Source: Symbiodinium natans
Taxonomy: Eukaryota > Sar > Dinophyceae > Suessiales > Symbiodiniaceae
Direction: 5' to 3'
NCBI GenBank assembly: GCA_905221605.1
Contig: CAJNDS010001236.1
Span: 42,501-80,000 of the forward strand
DNA length: 37,500 nt
Part shown: positions 17,544 to 25,359 of the stretch, one piece after another
Position numbering within the stretch: the first letter of the stretch is position 1
Layout of the letters: every line of letters begins with the position of its first letter
The notes under the pieces: generated by a model
The model's database searches: none
Told to the model about the DNA's origin: nothing
Seen by the model: the letters and a program-made list of their open reading frames with translations, nothing else
Program-made: the position numbers and the translations under genes

Positions 17544-17693
17544 ATGAATTACGGTGATTACATTGATGTCATTGACAACCTTGAAGAAATAGAACAGATA
17601 ATAATAACAACGCCTAGATATCGTAGGTGTTGCTACTCGGTGTTGGAGATATGTAAAGGGATTTTACAATATTTAAAATTGAAACGAAAATAA
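17544..17693 (+). CDS. Possible 49-residue protein, unknown
   Basis: ATG at 17544 follows TATCATTATTAATAT, the type of leader seen at neighbouring genes. The product starts MNYGDYIDVIDNLEEIEQII and ends with a basic, Cys-containing helix (RYRRCCYSVLEICKG). It is too short to assign, and it fills the gap between the divergent ATPase and the 131-aa gene. Real translation is uncertain. Confidence 0.35.
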   Translation: MNYGDYIDVIDNLEEIEQIIITTPRYRRCCYSVLEICKGILQYLKLKRK

Positions 17694-17716
17694 TATTATT
17701 CTAATATATTATTATT

Positions 17717-18112
17717 ATGAGCGATACATCACATGATGATAGTGAAAAAAATAAGGGCTTTCATATTAACTCTGATGGAATATCATGTATTCCTTGCCGT
17801 TGCAAACGGCAATTTTATCACAAGGAAACTAAAACAATTAAAGAGGATAATAAAATTACATCAAACACTGTAATAGATAAACGAAATACTAAATTTGGTG
17901 GTAGAAACGTAAGCCCTGACGAAAATAATATTTTTCAAGCAGAAAATCAGTTAGGTAGTGTTGAAATATGTGATACCGGTTGGAACAATCAACAAAATAG
18001 AATAACACCAGAAGAAGTAGAAGAACAAGTTGATGAATTAAGAACAGAAGTTAGGGAAATTAAAGAAGATGTAGAAAAATTAAAGAATAATACATTAAAT
18101 ATTATGGATTAA
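17717..18112 (+). CDS. Small protein with Cys cluster and C-terminal coiled coil
   Basis: The 131-residue protein has an N-terminal acidic stretch, then ISCIPCRCKRQFYHK (three Cys, possibly metal-binding). A middle Asn/Lys-rich linker follows, then a clear heptad coiled coil at about 97-125 (EEVEEQVDELRTEVREIKED). The leader TTCTAATATATTATTATT before ATG is of the late type. No family is recognised. The coiled coil suggests an oligomeric structural or adaptor protein. Confidence 0.55.
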   Translation: MSDTSHDDSEKNKGFHINSDGISCIPCRCKRQFYHKETKTIKEDNKITSNTVIDKRNTKFGGRNVSPDENNIFQAENQLGSVEICDTGWNNQQNRITPEEVEEQVDELRTEVREIKEDVEKLKNNTLNIMD

Positions 18113-18368
18113 GATAATTAAGAGTTTAAATATAATGTATAATGACAGTGTACAGTGCCCCCAGACCAAATTGGAAGAAGGAAGAAGAAAACCCCGACAA
18201 TGGCAGTTAAACCCTATGTGTTGTCTTTTGTGTGAGCGGAACGCGAAAGGGGAGTAGTGGACACGCTTACATAATTGGTGCTACATAAGATAGCGCCGAG
18301 AATTAGTTTTATAATAAAACTTTTATTATAAAAGTTTTACTATAAAAGTTTAATCTCTATATTAGTAT
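18113..18368. other. Gap with a GC-richer island, a possible 40-aa ORF and AT palindromes
   Basis: A short open frame (18135-18257) starts MYNDSVQCPQTKLEEGRRKP and ends with MCCLLCERNAKGE. It is GC-richer than its neighbours and could be a tiny zinc-type protein or chance. Bases 18303-18353 are nested inverted repeats of ACTTTTATTATAAAAGT type, just before the next gene. A structured RNA is possible, but I have no direct evidence for one. Confidence 0.35.
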
Positions 18369-18605
18369 ATGGGTGATAAGCTGGAGTTCAAGCAAGACGT
18401 CATACTGAGACTAGAGAGGATTGAGAAATTATTAAATGAAAGGCCCGCCAGAAACTTTAACAGAACGCCAGTTGATGCAACGTATGAAAACAAGAAGAAT
18501 ACATATTTGACTAAACTGAATAACAAGGAAATTTTGCAACCGAAACAAACAACCCTTGACTATTACAAGATAAAGTATAACGAGGAAACGAAAACCTATG
18601 CATAA
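18369..18605 (+). CDS. Small charged protein, unknown
   Basis: The 78-residue protein begins MGDKLEFKQDVILRLERIEK with an amphipathic helix, then a basic linker and a Tyr/Lys-rich tail (TLDYYKIKYNEETKTYA). It has Gly at position 2 but no Ser/Thr at position 6, so myristoylation is not supported. The leader is CTCTATATTAGTAT. Function is unknown. Confidence 0.5.
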   Translation: MGDKLEFKQDVILRLERIEKLLNERPARNFNRTPVDATYENKKNTYLTKLNNKEILQPKQTTLDYYKIKYNEETKTYA

Positions 18606-18623
18606 TATTATCATCTAATAATA

Positions 18624-18869
18624 ATGAGTGAATTAGATGATAATATTTCTGTTGAGTTTCCTACAGGTAGTGATTGTAAAACACAGTATATGCAATGTAA
18701 AGCATGTAAGCAAGTAAAATGTGTAGATGAGTTTGTAAGTAAGCATTATGCGAAGGTATATAATAAAACATGTAGGGCTTGTTTAGATCATAATAAAAAT
18801 CTAGGCTTAAAGGGAAGGAATGATCACGGGGGTTTTTCTTATGGAATGGTTCTTAAGAAAAACACTTAA
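18624..18869 (+). CDS. Small zinc-ribbon-like protein (CxxC...CxxC)
   Basis: The 81-residue protein has C25/C28 in MQCKACKQVKCVDEFVSKHY and C50/C53 in KTCRACLDHNK. This is the spacing of small treble-clef/HNH-like zinc modules common in large DNA viruses and phages. The rest, GLKGRNDHGGFSYG, is Gly-rich. Its last codons (MVLKKNT) are encoded by the early promoter of the next gene, so gene end and promoter overlap. A nucleic-acid-binding role is plausible, with no catalytic evidence. Confidence 0.6.
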   Translation: MSELDDNISVEFPTGSDCKTQYMQCKACKQVKCVDEFVSKHYAKVYNKTCRACLDHNKNLGLKGRNDHGGFSYGMVLKKNT

Positions 18870-18894
18870 AGAAATAACGACTTAATATATTATA
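18850..18894 (+). promoter_or_regulatory. Early-type promoter copy 4
   Basis: TTCTTAAGAAAAA, then CACTTAAAGAAATAACGACT, then TAATATATTATA, ending 6 bases before the ATG at 18901. It is nearly identical to the copies at 19610 and 20105. Confidence 0.78.
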
Positions 18895-18900
18895 GTGGAA

Positions 18901-19563
18901 ATGAGTGACAATGAAAGTGTTGTAACAGTAGATTATAATATTGATAAAGAAGTTGAGTATGGAAGAAAACTAATAAAAGATGACATAAAAAATTGCAAGA
19001 ATTGTAAACTGATACATTATCAGTTGAAAAATAATTTTAATCTTTTTTCAGAGGGTGTAAATGAGAATATTTTTTCATATATCGGATGTTCTGATTGTGT
19101 TGATAGAATGAAATATTTAGAATATGATGTAGCTATTCATATATACGGTTTAGTCGGAAACAATGATTATCCTAAACATAGAGATATATTTTTAAATGTA
19201 TTGAGAGGATATGATACTAACTGTTGCATGAAAGATATTTTCTCTAATGCTTATGAAGATGAACCGGAAGAGTATGAACATGACTTTTATGCTAAGTACA
19301 CTGAATTATATGATAAACAAGTACACAATAAATTTGAAGACGTGTATGACCATTACTTTAATGAGGACAAGGTGAAAGAATTGAGAAAACTATTAATTGA
19401 TACGTATACTAATAAATATAGATATGACCATGATGATATAGAACTTAAAGATTTCTTATATCATTATTTAAGAATATTTTCCATGATAATAACGTATTTG
19501 AATAAAAGACATGTCTTCTATGAATTAACGGAATGGTTGATGTTCATTATTATTGACCAATAA
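18901..19563 (+). CDS. Early zinc-motif protein (CxxC pairs), unknown
   Basis: The start is ATG 18901 (MSDNESVVTVDYN); an in-frame GTG six bases earlier is not needed. The product is 220 residues with C32/C35 and C63/C66, the same layout as the terminal paralogues (pair, about 28-30 residues with a hydrophobic helix, pair). The long remainder is Asp/Tyr/Lys-rich and helical. The shared layout and promoter suggest one family of early regulatory or host-interaction proteins. The stop codon lies inside the repeated 3' hairpin. Confidence 0.6.
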   Translation: MSDNESVVTVDYNIDKEVEYGRKLIKDDIKNCKNCKLIHYQLKNNFNLFSEGVNENIFSYIGCSDCVDRMKYLEYDVAIHIYGLVGNNDYPKHRDIFLNVLRGYDTNCCMKDIFSNAYEDEPEEYEHDFYAKYTELYDKQVHNKFEDVYDHYFNEDKVKELRKLLIDTYTNKYRYDHDDIELKDFLYHYLRIFSMIITYLNKRHVFYELTEWLMFIIIDQ

Positions 19564-19595
19564 TAATTTAATAATAAATTAAATTAATATTGAAA
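19557..19595. terminator. 3' hairpin cassette copy 1
   Basis: ACCAATAATAATTTAATAAT, then AAATTAAATTAATATTGAAA. The AATTTAAT/ATTAAATT arms pair. The same sequence follows the gene at 19662 and is split by the LINE at the far right end. Confidence 0.6.
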
Positions 19596-19609
19596 GTATT
19601 AAGACCGAG

Positions 19610-19655
19610 TTCTTAAGAAAAAGCACTTAAAGAAATAACGACTTAATATATTATA
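19610..19655 (+). promoter_or_regulatory. Early-type promoter copy 5
   Basis: TTCTTAAGAAAAAGCACTTA then AAGAAATAACGACTTAATAT and TATTATAG, ending 6 bases before ATG 19662. It lies directly after hairpin copy 1. Confidence 0.78.
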
Positions 19656-19661
19656 GTGGAA

Positions 19662-20042
19662 ATGGATTATACAAATCTGAAAACTTATAAGACCCAATTG
19701 AAGTACATCAAAAAAATATACCAAATAAAGATTAATGAAACTGATTATCTGGATAAAATTAATGAGTTAATAAAGTTATTGAAGAAATACGAAGGTATCT
19801 TTGATGACGAAGATGTTTGTAATGTTAAGAATGATATTTCCTTTTTAGAAGGAAAAGTCCAAGAAGATAGACAGTTAATTAAAAAATACTCTGAACTGAT
19901 TGAGCATATTGAAATACTATGTCAGAACGGAGGAAGCAAGGACACCAAATATTTAGATGCAAAACCAAAACATGCTGTTAAATGGATTAATATAAGTATT
20001 CAAAAAATGGAAGAAGATTACGGCGAATACTTAAAACAATAA
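19662..20042 (+). CDS. Early coiled-coil protein, unknown
   Basis: The start is ATG 19662 (MDYTNLKTYKTQLKYIKKIY), giving 126 residues. The protein is almost entirely helical: charged heptad-like segments at 20-55 and 60-95, then KPKHAVKWINISIQKMEEDY. There is no Cys-pair module, unlike its neighbours. It lies in a cassette of promoter, ORF and hairpin that is repeated three times at this end. Confidence 0.6.
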   Translation: MDYTNLKTYKTQLKYIKKIYQIKINETDYLDKINELIKLLKKYEGIFDDEDVCNVKNDISFLEGKVQEDRQLIKKYSELIEHIEILCQNGGSKDTKYLDAKPKHAVKWINISIQKMEEDYGEYLKQ

Positions 20043-20049
20043 ATGTTAA

Positions 20050-20090
20050 ACCAATAATAATTTAATAATAAAATTAAATTATTATTGAAA
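20050..20090. terminator. 3' hairpin cassette copy 2
   Basis: ACCAATAATAATTTAATAAT then AAAATTAAATTATTATTGAA. A perfect stem AATAATTTAAT/ATTAAATTATT follows the 126-aa gene. Confidence 0.65.
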
Positions 20091-20104
20091 ATATTTAGAT
20101 TAAG

Positions 20105-20151
20105 TTCTTAAGAAAAAGCACTTAAAGAAATAACGACTTAATATATTATAA
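20105..20151 (+). promoter_or_regulatory. Early-type promoter copy 6
   Basis: TTCTTAAGAAAAAGCACTTA then AAGAAATAACGACTTAATAT and ATTATAATAAAA before ATG 20157. It is the right-hand counterpart of the left-end copy at 1871-1919. Confidence 0.78.
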
Positions 20152-20156
20152 TAAAA

Positions 20157-20706
20157 ATGTTCAGTGAACAAGAACAAGAAAACATCATCAATCAATTCTT
20201 AGATGTCATTAAAGCGAAAGATTACATAGCAAATAGCAAATTAAAAAGAAATAGTTGTAAGTGCAACGATTATAAAAAGCATGATAAATATTGTGTGCTA
20301 AATGAGTTACCAATACCAGAAATTGTAGCAAGTAAAATTTACGGTTACGCTCACCGGTGCATCAGATGCGAAAATAGAATAGAAGTTGAAAAAAAATTAG
20401 AAAGGCTTGTTGTGTTTGAAGGGTTTCACCAATATCAAGTTGATAAGTTGATTTTTAGTTTGAAGCGCAGGTTTCCTAGTTACGAATCTGTTAAGAACAT
20501 AATCAAAAATATCAGTCAAAAAAAGTACAGCATGTTGAAACATTTGTTTGAGAATGTGATGTATCATAAATCAACAGATTACATAGAAAACAGAATTCCG
20601 AGTTATTGGTCAAAATGGAAAGCAAGGGACGATTTTTTTTTTTAATAAAATCATGGATGTGTATTTCAACTTACCTAATTTTGACTTATTTGACCACGAC
20701 CCATAA
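20157..20706 (+). pseudogene. Right-end paralogue of the left terminal gene, frameshifted at a T-run
   Basis: The open part (20157-20645, 162 aa) starts MFSEQEQENIINQFLDVI, as in the left-end gene, and has Cys at 34, 36, 46, 68 and 71. It stops just after a run of 11 T (20634-20644). Another frame from about 20653 to a stop at 20704-20706 ends FNLPNFDLFDHDP, resembling the left copy's out-of-frame end (NYLNLDDFE). An indel in the homopolymer probably broke the gene. It is shorter than the left copy. Function is unknown. Confidence 0.6.
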
Positions 20707-20721
20707 GCAAATGATTTTAAC

Positions 20722-20759
20722 ATATTAATATTATTTGTTATCACTACTGACCAATGATA
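20722..20759. repeat. Right-end copy of the terminal hairpin core plus LINE target site (left copy)
   Basis: ATTAATATTATTTGTTAT (20725-20742) is the inverse of the left-end core at 964-982. ACTGACCAATGATA (20746-20759) is the left copy of the LINE target-site duplication; the right copy is 25360-25373. Confidence 0.7.
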
Positions 20760-20820
20760 GGCTTTCGGACCGAGACTAGAAAGGCAGGACCCCCAGCCCT
20801 CACACTCGCGCCACGTAGGG

Positions 20821-21771
20821 ATGGGGGAAAGATCGCGCTCACCAGCACATGCACTACAAGCACAGAATCAGAAGCAGGAACCTGAGGAGGACGATGCCAC
20901 TATAGCTGCAACAACAACAGTGGCACTCACGAAGGCAGACTATGACACGCTGAAGGCCACAGTTTTGAAGCAGGATGCCAGATTGAACACTGTCGAGTGG
21001 AAATCCGCGAAAACAGCGTCACTTCTGCATAGAGACCAAGAACTTGAGGCGTCAAAACAGCTGCTCCTCATGGGATGGCCGACCGGCATGAGCGAACAAG
21101 ACCGTGACAGAGAAATCCGTAGCATGGCACAGTACTATGGGGTAGTGGACAAGTTGCAGGGCACCACCACGCTGAAGAACAAGCAAGGACTTGGCCACTT
21201 CACCATTGTGCACATGTGGGACAAAGACGCGCGTAACACCTTCCTGCACCAAGTCAAGAACGACCCGCATAAGCTCAAGGGCAGCACCATCGTAGGAAGA
21301 CCGCAGATACCCCGCTACCGCCGTGAACAAGATGCTCCCATGAAGTGCGCCATGAAGGCACTGGCGACCATCTATGGCGGCAACCCCAAATTCCGACCAA
21401 CCTGGGAACTGCAGGCTCTATGGCATGAAACCGAATGGGTACTAGCAGTTGCTACGGACGCAAGCGATGCAACCAAAGTGACAATCTTCGTCCCCGATGA
21501 CAAGAAAGAGGAGTTTGAGAATCAGTTTGCGGAGGATTGGCCGACATGGCAAAATCGGGGCAACCAGACGGAAGGCAGTCCACAAAAATACCTTCGCATC
21601 ACCATTGCCGCCTTCACCGAGGAAAATTTGCAGGAGCTGAACGACCGCTACGCAACTATGAGCACGCGCTCCCGCAGCTCCAAAGCCTCGGACGACGTTG
21701 ACATGACGACGGCTGAAGAGGAGTCCGGTTCCCGCTACCCCGCCAAAGGCAGGGGAAAGCGCTCGTCTTGA
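20821..21771 (+). CDS. LINE ORF1 protein (putative RNA-binding)
   Basis: The 316-residue protein starts MGERSRSPAHALQAQ. An acidic/Ala-Thr region precedes a coiled-coil-like segment (about 38-80, LTKADYDTLKATVLKQDARL). Then comes a possible RRM-like fold (LLLMGWPTGMSEQDRDREI and GLGHFTIVHMWDKDA) and a Ser/Arg/Lys-rich tail (STRSRSSKASDD, KGRGKRSS). ORF1 proteins of LINEs form trimers and coat the element RNA. That role is inferred from position and layout, since the RRM call is by eye. Confidence 0.65.
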   Translation: MGERSRSPAHALQAQNQKQEPEEDDATIAATTTVALTKADYDTLKATVLKQDARLNTVEWKSAKTASLLHRDQELEASKQLLLMGWPTGMSEQDRDREIRSMAQYYGVVDKLQGTTTLKNKQGLGHFTIVHMWDKDARNTFLHQVKNDPHKLKGSTIVGRPQIPRYRREQDAPMKCAMKALATIYGGNPKFRPTWELQALWHETEWVLAVATDASDATKVTIFVPDDKKEEFENQFAEDWPTWQNRGNQTEGSPQKYLRITIAAFTEENLQELNDRYATMSTRSRSSKASDDVDMTTAEEESGSRYPAKGRGKRSS

Positions 21772-21894
21772 ATTGTACATAGCGGCACGCGTACTCTGCG
21801 CAGTACAACCGCAGACCGTAATAAACACTCACCTCGCGCAAATTCTTCACATACGACCACTTCTTGCACGACCATTACTTACTCACACCTGCCA

Positions 21895-24800
21895 ATGCGC
21901 CGCCCAGCAGGCAAGCCGGGCACACCGCGAAGCAAATCTTTAAAGAAGAAGCGTTTCACGACCATTTTTGACGACCATGTTGTATGCAATAATCACACAA
22001 ATTCAAAGCTTCAGCGGCTACAGAGACACACTCGGTCAGCAAAAAAGAGAGGTAGGAGGTCTACACTTGCAACCACACAGAGAAAAGCAAACTTGGCCAC
22101 CAAGCGGTCGCAACACCGCCGGTGGTATAGATGGTGTAAATCAAATGTTGGCTACTTTGAAGAAGGCCTAGACAGGCGCCGTCCGGGCAACGGTGGCCTC
22201 ACCTGCTCGAAAGCAACTGCCTCTCAGCCCTTGAAAGACACCCGGAACGCGGGTTTGTTTGCTTACGAAGACCATACTGAGAACAGAAAGCGTTCACCTC
22301 ATTTATCCAAGCTTTTTCATGGTACTTCACTTAACATTGCTACCCTCAACGCCTGTTCCCTTTTGAAACCTTCAATGCATCATCAGATTGTCCAGTACAT
22401 GAAGTCCAAGTGCATTGACGTCCTTTGTCTACAAGAAACCAAAGCCAAGCGTACTTCTTACTACATGATCGATTCGTTTACCTTCTACACATTCAGCAAT
22501 GCGAGCCCCGACAAGCAGGAGCACTATGGTACAGGTTTTGCGTTGTCGCCTGCGGCAAAACGAGCGCTCTTACGCACACTCCCTAGCAGCAGTAAGGTGG
22601 CAGGAATTAGTTTACACACGGGAGCTGGGGAATTTTCAGTCATCACAGGTCATGCGCCGCATAACCAGCACACCGAAGAAACCAAGCAGGCTTTTTACGA
22701 CGAACTCAACCAGCTCATAGAAAAGGTGGAAAACCGAGGCCCTTATCTCATTATGGGAGACTTCAATGCACGCATCCATGGTAGAATGCACGATGAGGAT
22801 CTTGTCTTGGGGCCCCATTTGTACGGGAAAGGTGTTGGTTCGGTGGGAGGCGAACTGGATAACAGGAGCTTTCTCATCAATTGCTGCGTCCAAAACCAGC
22901 TCCTGGTTTCCAACACGTGGTTCAAGCACAACTCCGCCAAGCAGGTCACGTACAGGGAAGTAGGAACCGCTGCCCTTCCCCATGCCTCTGCTTCTTGGGA
23001 CCCCAACTTGTTTGCTCAACTTGATCTGTGTCTTACCCCCCGGAGATGGAGAAACTTTGTGAGGGACGTTTCTTCCGATCCTTGGGCGAATGTTGACAGT
23101 GATCATTTCCCGTTGCTTGCAAAGGTGAGACTCAAACTGGGGGCTAGGCGCCAACAGGCGCCGCGCCCTCGCTGGGATTTCCATAGTGCCTCGCCCAGGA
23201 ACATCCGCGAGATGAACGAAGCCCTGGAAGCCCGATTGAACGAAGTAGCAGGTCATGAGGACGTGTCCCAAAAATGGGACTTTCTCCGGGAAGTGTTTGT
23301 TCAGGCCATGGACGAACACATACCTAAATACCAGTTCGCACCTAGGAAACCCTGGATTAGCCAGAGCACCTTGGATTTGATTACGCGTAGAGGTGTCCTG
23401 CGCAGCCAAGGCGACCTCCAGCAGGTGGCAAAGTACAACAAAGACATTAAGCGTTCTGCAAAACGGGATAAGAAAAACTGGCTCGAAGAGCAACTACAAT
23501 CAAATTCGTGGGAGCCGATTAAGCAGCTCAAGAAATCGTTCCCTACAAAGATGGTTCGACTTGAGCCTTCACCAAGTTTAGGGATGTCAGCAACAGCCAC
23601 AAATGCGGATATCTATGCCGCTCACCTAGAGCAGGTGCAGTGGGCTCCTGCAAAGTCGAGTGGGGTTGACGATCTCTGCACGGATCTTTTGCCACACGCT
23701 GCCCCGGACATCGAAGAGGGCCCTTTGACCATGGCCGAACTCATTCAGGCTATTAAGCATCTCAAATCCGGCAAGAGTGCGGGACAAGATAATATTCCTA
23801 ATGAGTTCTGGAAGAACCTTTCCGGCAAAGGCTTAGAGGCTCTTTTGGACTTGTTTCAAGATTGTTGGAGTCACGGCAAGAGTCCATCGTCTTGGAAGCA
23901 GTCCCAGGTTATAGGCATATTCAAGAAAGGTTGCGAGAGCGACCCGTCAAATTTTAGGCCAATTTCTTTATTGCAGACTTGCTACAAATTGTACGCCAGG
24001 GTGCTGGCTGCGAGGTTGTATGCAGGTCTGGACCCTGTGCTCCGTGACAATCAGTTCGGTTTTAGGCAAGGTAGGAGTACGAGCGACGCTATTTTTCTTG
24101 TTCGGCGCCTGCAAGACCTTGTTGATGCCAAGCGCAATCAAGTTCTGCACTTGTTGTTTTTGGACTGGAGCAAGGCTTTTGATACGATCAAACCCGCTGC
24201 GTTACACCTGGCGCTGCGTCGGTTGAAGGTGCCACCAACCATGTGCAAAGCAATCCTGGACCTCACGGCGTCTCCGGTTTTTCGTGTTGTTGTGGATGGT
24301 GAGGTTTCCGGGCTTAAATCTCAGTCCAGCGGAATACGACAAGGATGTACCCTTTCACCTTTGCTGTTTATCGCAATGCAGACTGTTATGTTTCATGACA
24401 TTCAAAGGACCTTCCTTGCGCAGCACCCGCTCGCTGTTACCCCTACAGTCTCCATGTTTGATATTGAGTTTGCTGATGATACTGTCTTGATATCTAGGAA
24501 TTATGAGCATTTGCAAACTTTGTTGCAGATTGTGCAAACGGAAGCTGCAAAATACAACTTGCATCTCAATCATGGCAAATGTAAGCTTGTGTCCTACAAC
24601 AGTCAGGCGGAGATCAACTTTATGGATGGCAGTAAGGTCCCTAAGGCCACCTCTGTGGTTTACTTGGGTGCTGTCATTGACTCGCAAGGTAGGCCGGGAA
24701 ACGAAATCTCTAAACGAATTGGGGAATGCAGGCAGGTCTTCAAGAAGCTTATGCGGGTTTGGAAACACACAGGCATTTCGCGTGAAAGAAAACTGCGCAT

Positions 24801-25356
24801 TTACTATGCTTGTGTCGTCAGCAAGTTGACCTACAGCATGTCTACCATGTGGCTCACTGATAAGCATAACAAGATGTTGGACGCTTTTCATATTAAATGT
24901 TTGCGTTCAATTGCAGGCATTCCCACCACTTGGGGTGCTATGGTCATCGGATGTGAACGGATCCCCAACGAACAAGTACGTAGTCAAATGGGAGTGCACT
25001 ATCTTTCGGACGAGGTCAAACTACAACAGCTGTCTTTGCTAGGTCACGTTTTGAGAAGACCTTTGACCCATCCAGCCAGGGTTCTCTCTTTCGATCGTTT
25101 TCTTCAGCCACAAGCATTAGGAGGCCCGTATAGAGCTGGTGCAAGAAGACATAAATGGAACGCCAAAATCTTGGAGTTAGCTATGACCATTACTCACGAC
25201 CATTACTTCGGGGCGAGAGCAGGTGTGGGGGAACGTGAAATCAAATCTAAGCTGTTGGAGGTGTCGCAAAACAGACAAACTTGGTCTTCGGTTCTTCAGC
25301 GTGTCCGTAGTTCTTGGCGTCGCCCACGGGATGCCGCTGGTGCCCCACGGCAATGA
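21895..25356 (+). CDS. LINE ORF2: APE-type endonuclease and reverse transcriptase
   Basis: The protein has 1153 residues with a basic N-terminus (1-140). The endonuclease spans about 145-410: LNIATLNACSL, VLCLQETKA (E), GDFNARIH (288), LDLCLTP, DSDHFPLL (about 400). The reverse transcriptase spans about 600-900: KSGKSAGQDNIPNEFW, FRPISLL, NQFGFRQGRST, first Asp D757 (FLDWSKAFD), SGIRQGCTLSPLLF, catalytic FADD with D861/D862, and YLGAVID. It nicks target DNA and primes reverse transcription from the cut. I see no C-terminal RNase H or CCHC knuckle. The stop lies 4 nt from the target duplication. The frame is intact. Confidence 0.9.
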   Translation: MRRPAGKPGTPRSKSLKKKRFTTIFDDHVVCNNHTNSKLQRLQRHTRSAKKRGRRSTLATTQRKANLATKRSQHRRWYRWCKSNVGYFEEGLDRRRPGNGGLTCSKATASQPLKDTRNAGLFAYEDHTENRKRSPHLSKLFHGTSLNIATLNACSLLKPSMHHQIVQYMKSKCIDVLCLQETKAKRTSYYMIDSFTFYTFSNASPDKQEHYGTGFALSPAAKRALLRTLPSSSKVAGISLHTGAGEFSVITGHAPHNQHTEETKQAFYDELNQLIEKVENRGPYLIMGDFNARIHGRMHDEDLVLGPHLYGKGVGSVGGELDNRSFLINCCVQNQLLVSNTWFKHNSAKQVTYREVGTAALPHASASWDPNLFAQLDLCLTPRRWRNFVRDVSSDPWANVDSDHFPLLAKVRLKLGARRQQAPRPRWDFHSASPRNIREMNEALEARLNEVAGHEDVSQKWDFLREVFVQAMDEHIPKYQFAPRKPWISQSTLDLITRRGVLRSQGDLQQVAKYNKDIKRSAKRDKKNWLEEQLQSNSWEPIKQLKKSFPTKMVRLEPSPSLGMSATATNADIYAAHLEQVQWAPAKSSGVDDLCTDLLPHAAPDIEEGPLTMAELIQAIKHLKSGKSAGQDNIPNEFWKNLSGKGLEALLDLFQDCWSHGKSPSSWKQSQVIGIFKKGCESDPSNFRPISLLQTCYKLYARVLAARLYAGLDPVLRDNQFGFRQGRSTSDAIFLVRRLQDLVDAKRNQVLHLLFLDWSKAFDTIKPAALHLALRRLKVPPTMCKAILDLTASPVFRVVVDGEVSGLKSQSSGIRQGCTLSPLLFIAMQTVMFHDIQRTFLAQHPLAVTPTVSMFDIEFADDTVLISRNYEHLQTLLQIVQTEAAKYNLHLNHGKCKLVSYNSQAEINFMDGSKVPKATSVVYLGAVIDSQGRPGNEISKRIGECRQVFKKLMRVWKHTGISRERKLRIYYACVVSKLTYSMSTMWLTDKHNKMLDAFHIKCLRSIAGIPTTWGAMVIGCERIPNEQVRSQMGVHYLSDEVKLQQLSLLGHVLRRPLTHPARVLSFDRFLQPQALGGPYRAGARRHKWNAKILELAMTITHDHYFGARAGVGEREIKSKLLEVSQNRQTWSSVLQRVRSSWRRPRDAAGAPRQ

Positions 25357-25359
25357 AAA

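Noticed and set aside
22636-23493. A 285-aa minus-strand frame inside LINE ORF2.
   Set aside because: It lies wholly opposite the endonuclease region; no motif was seen, and ORF2 explains the sequence.
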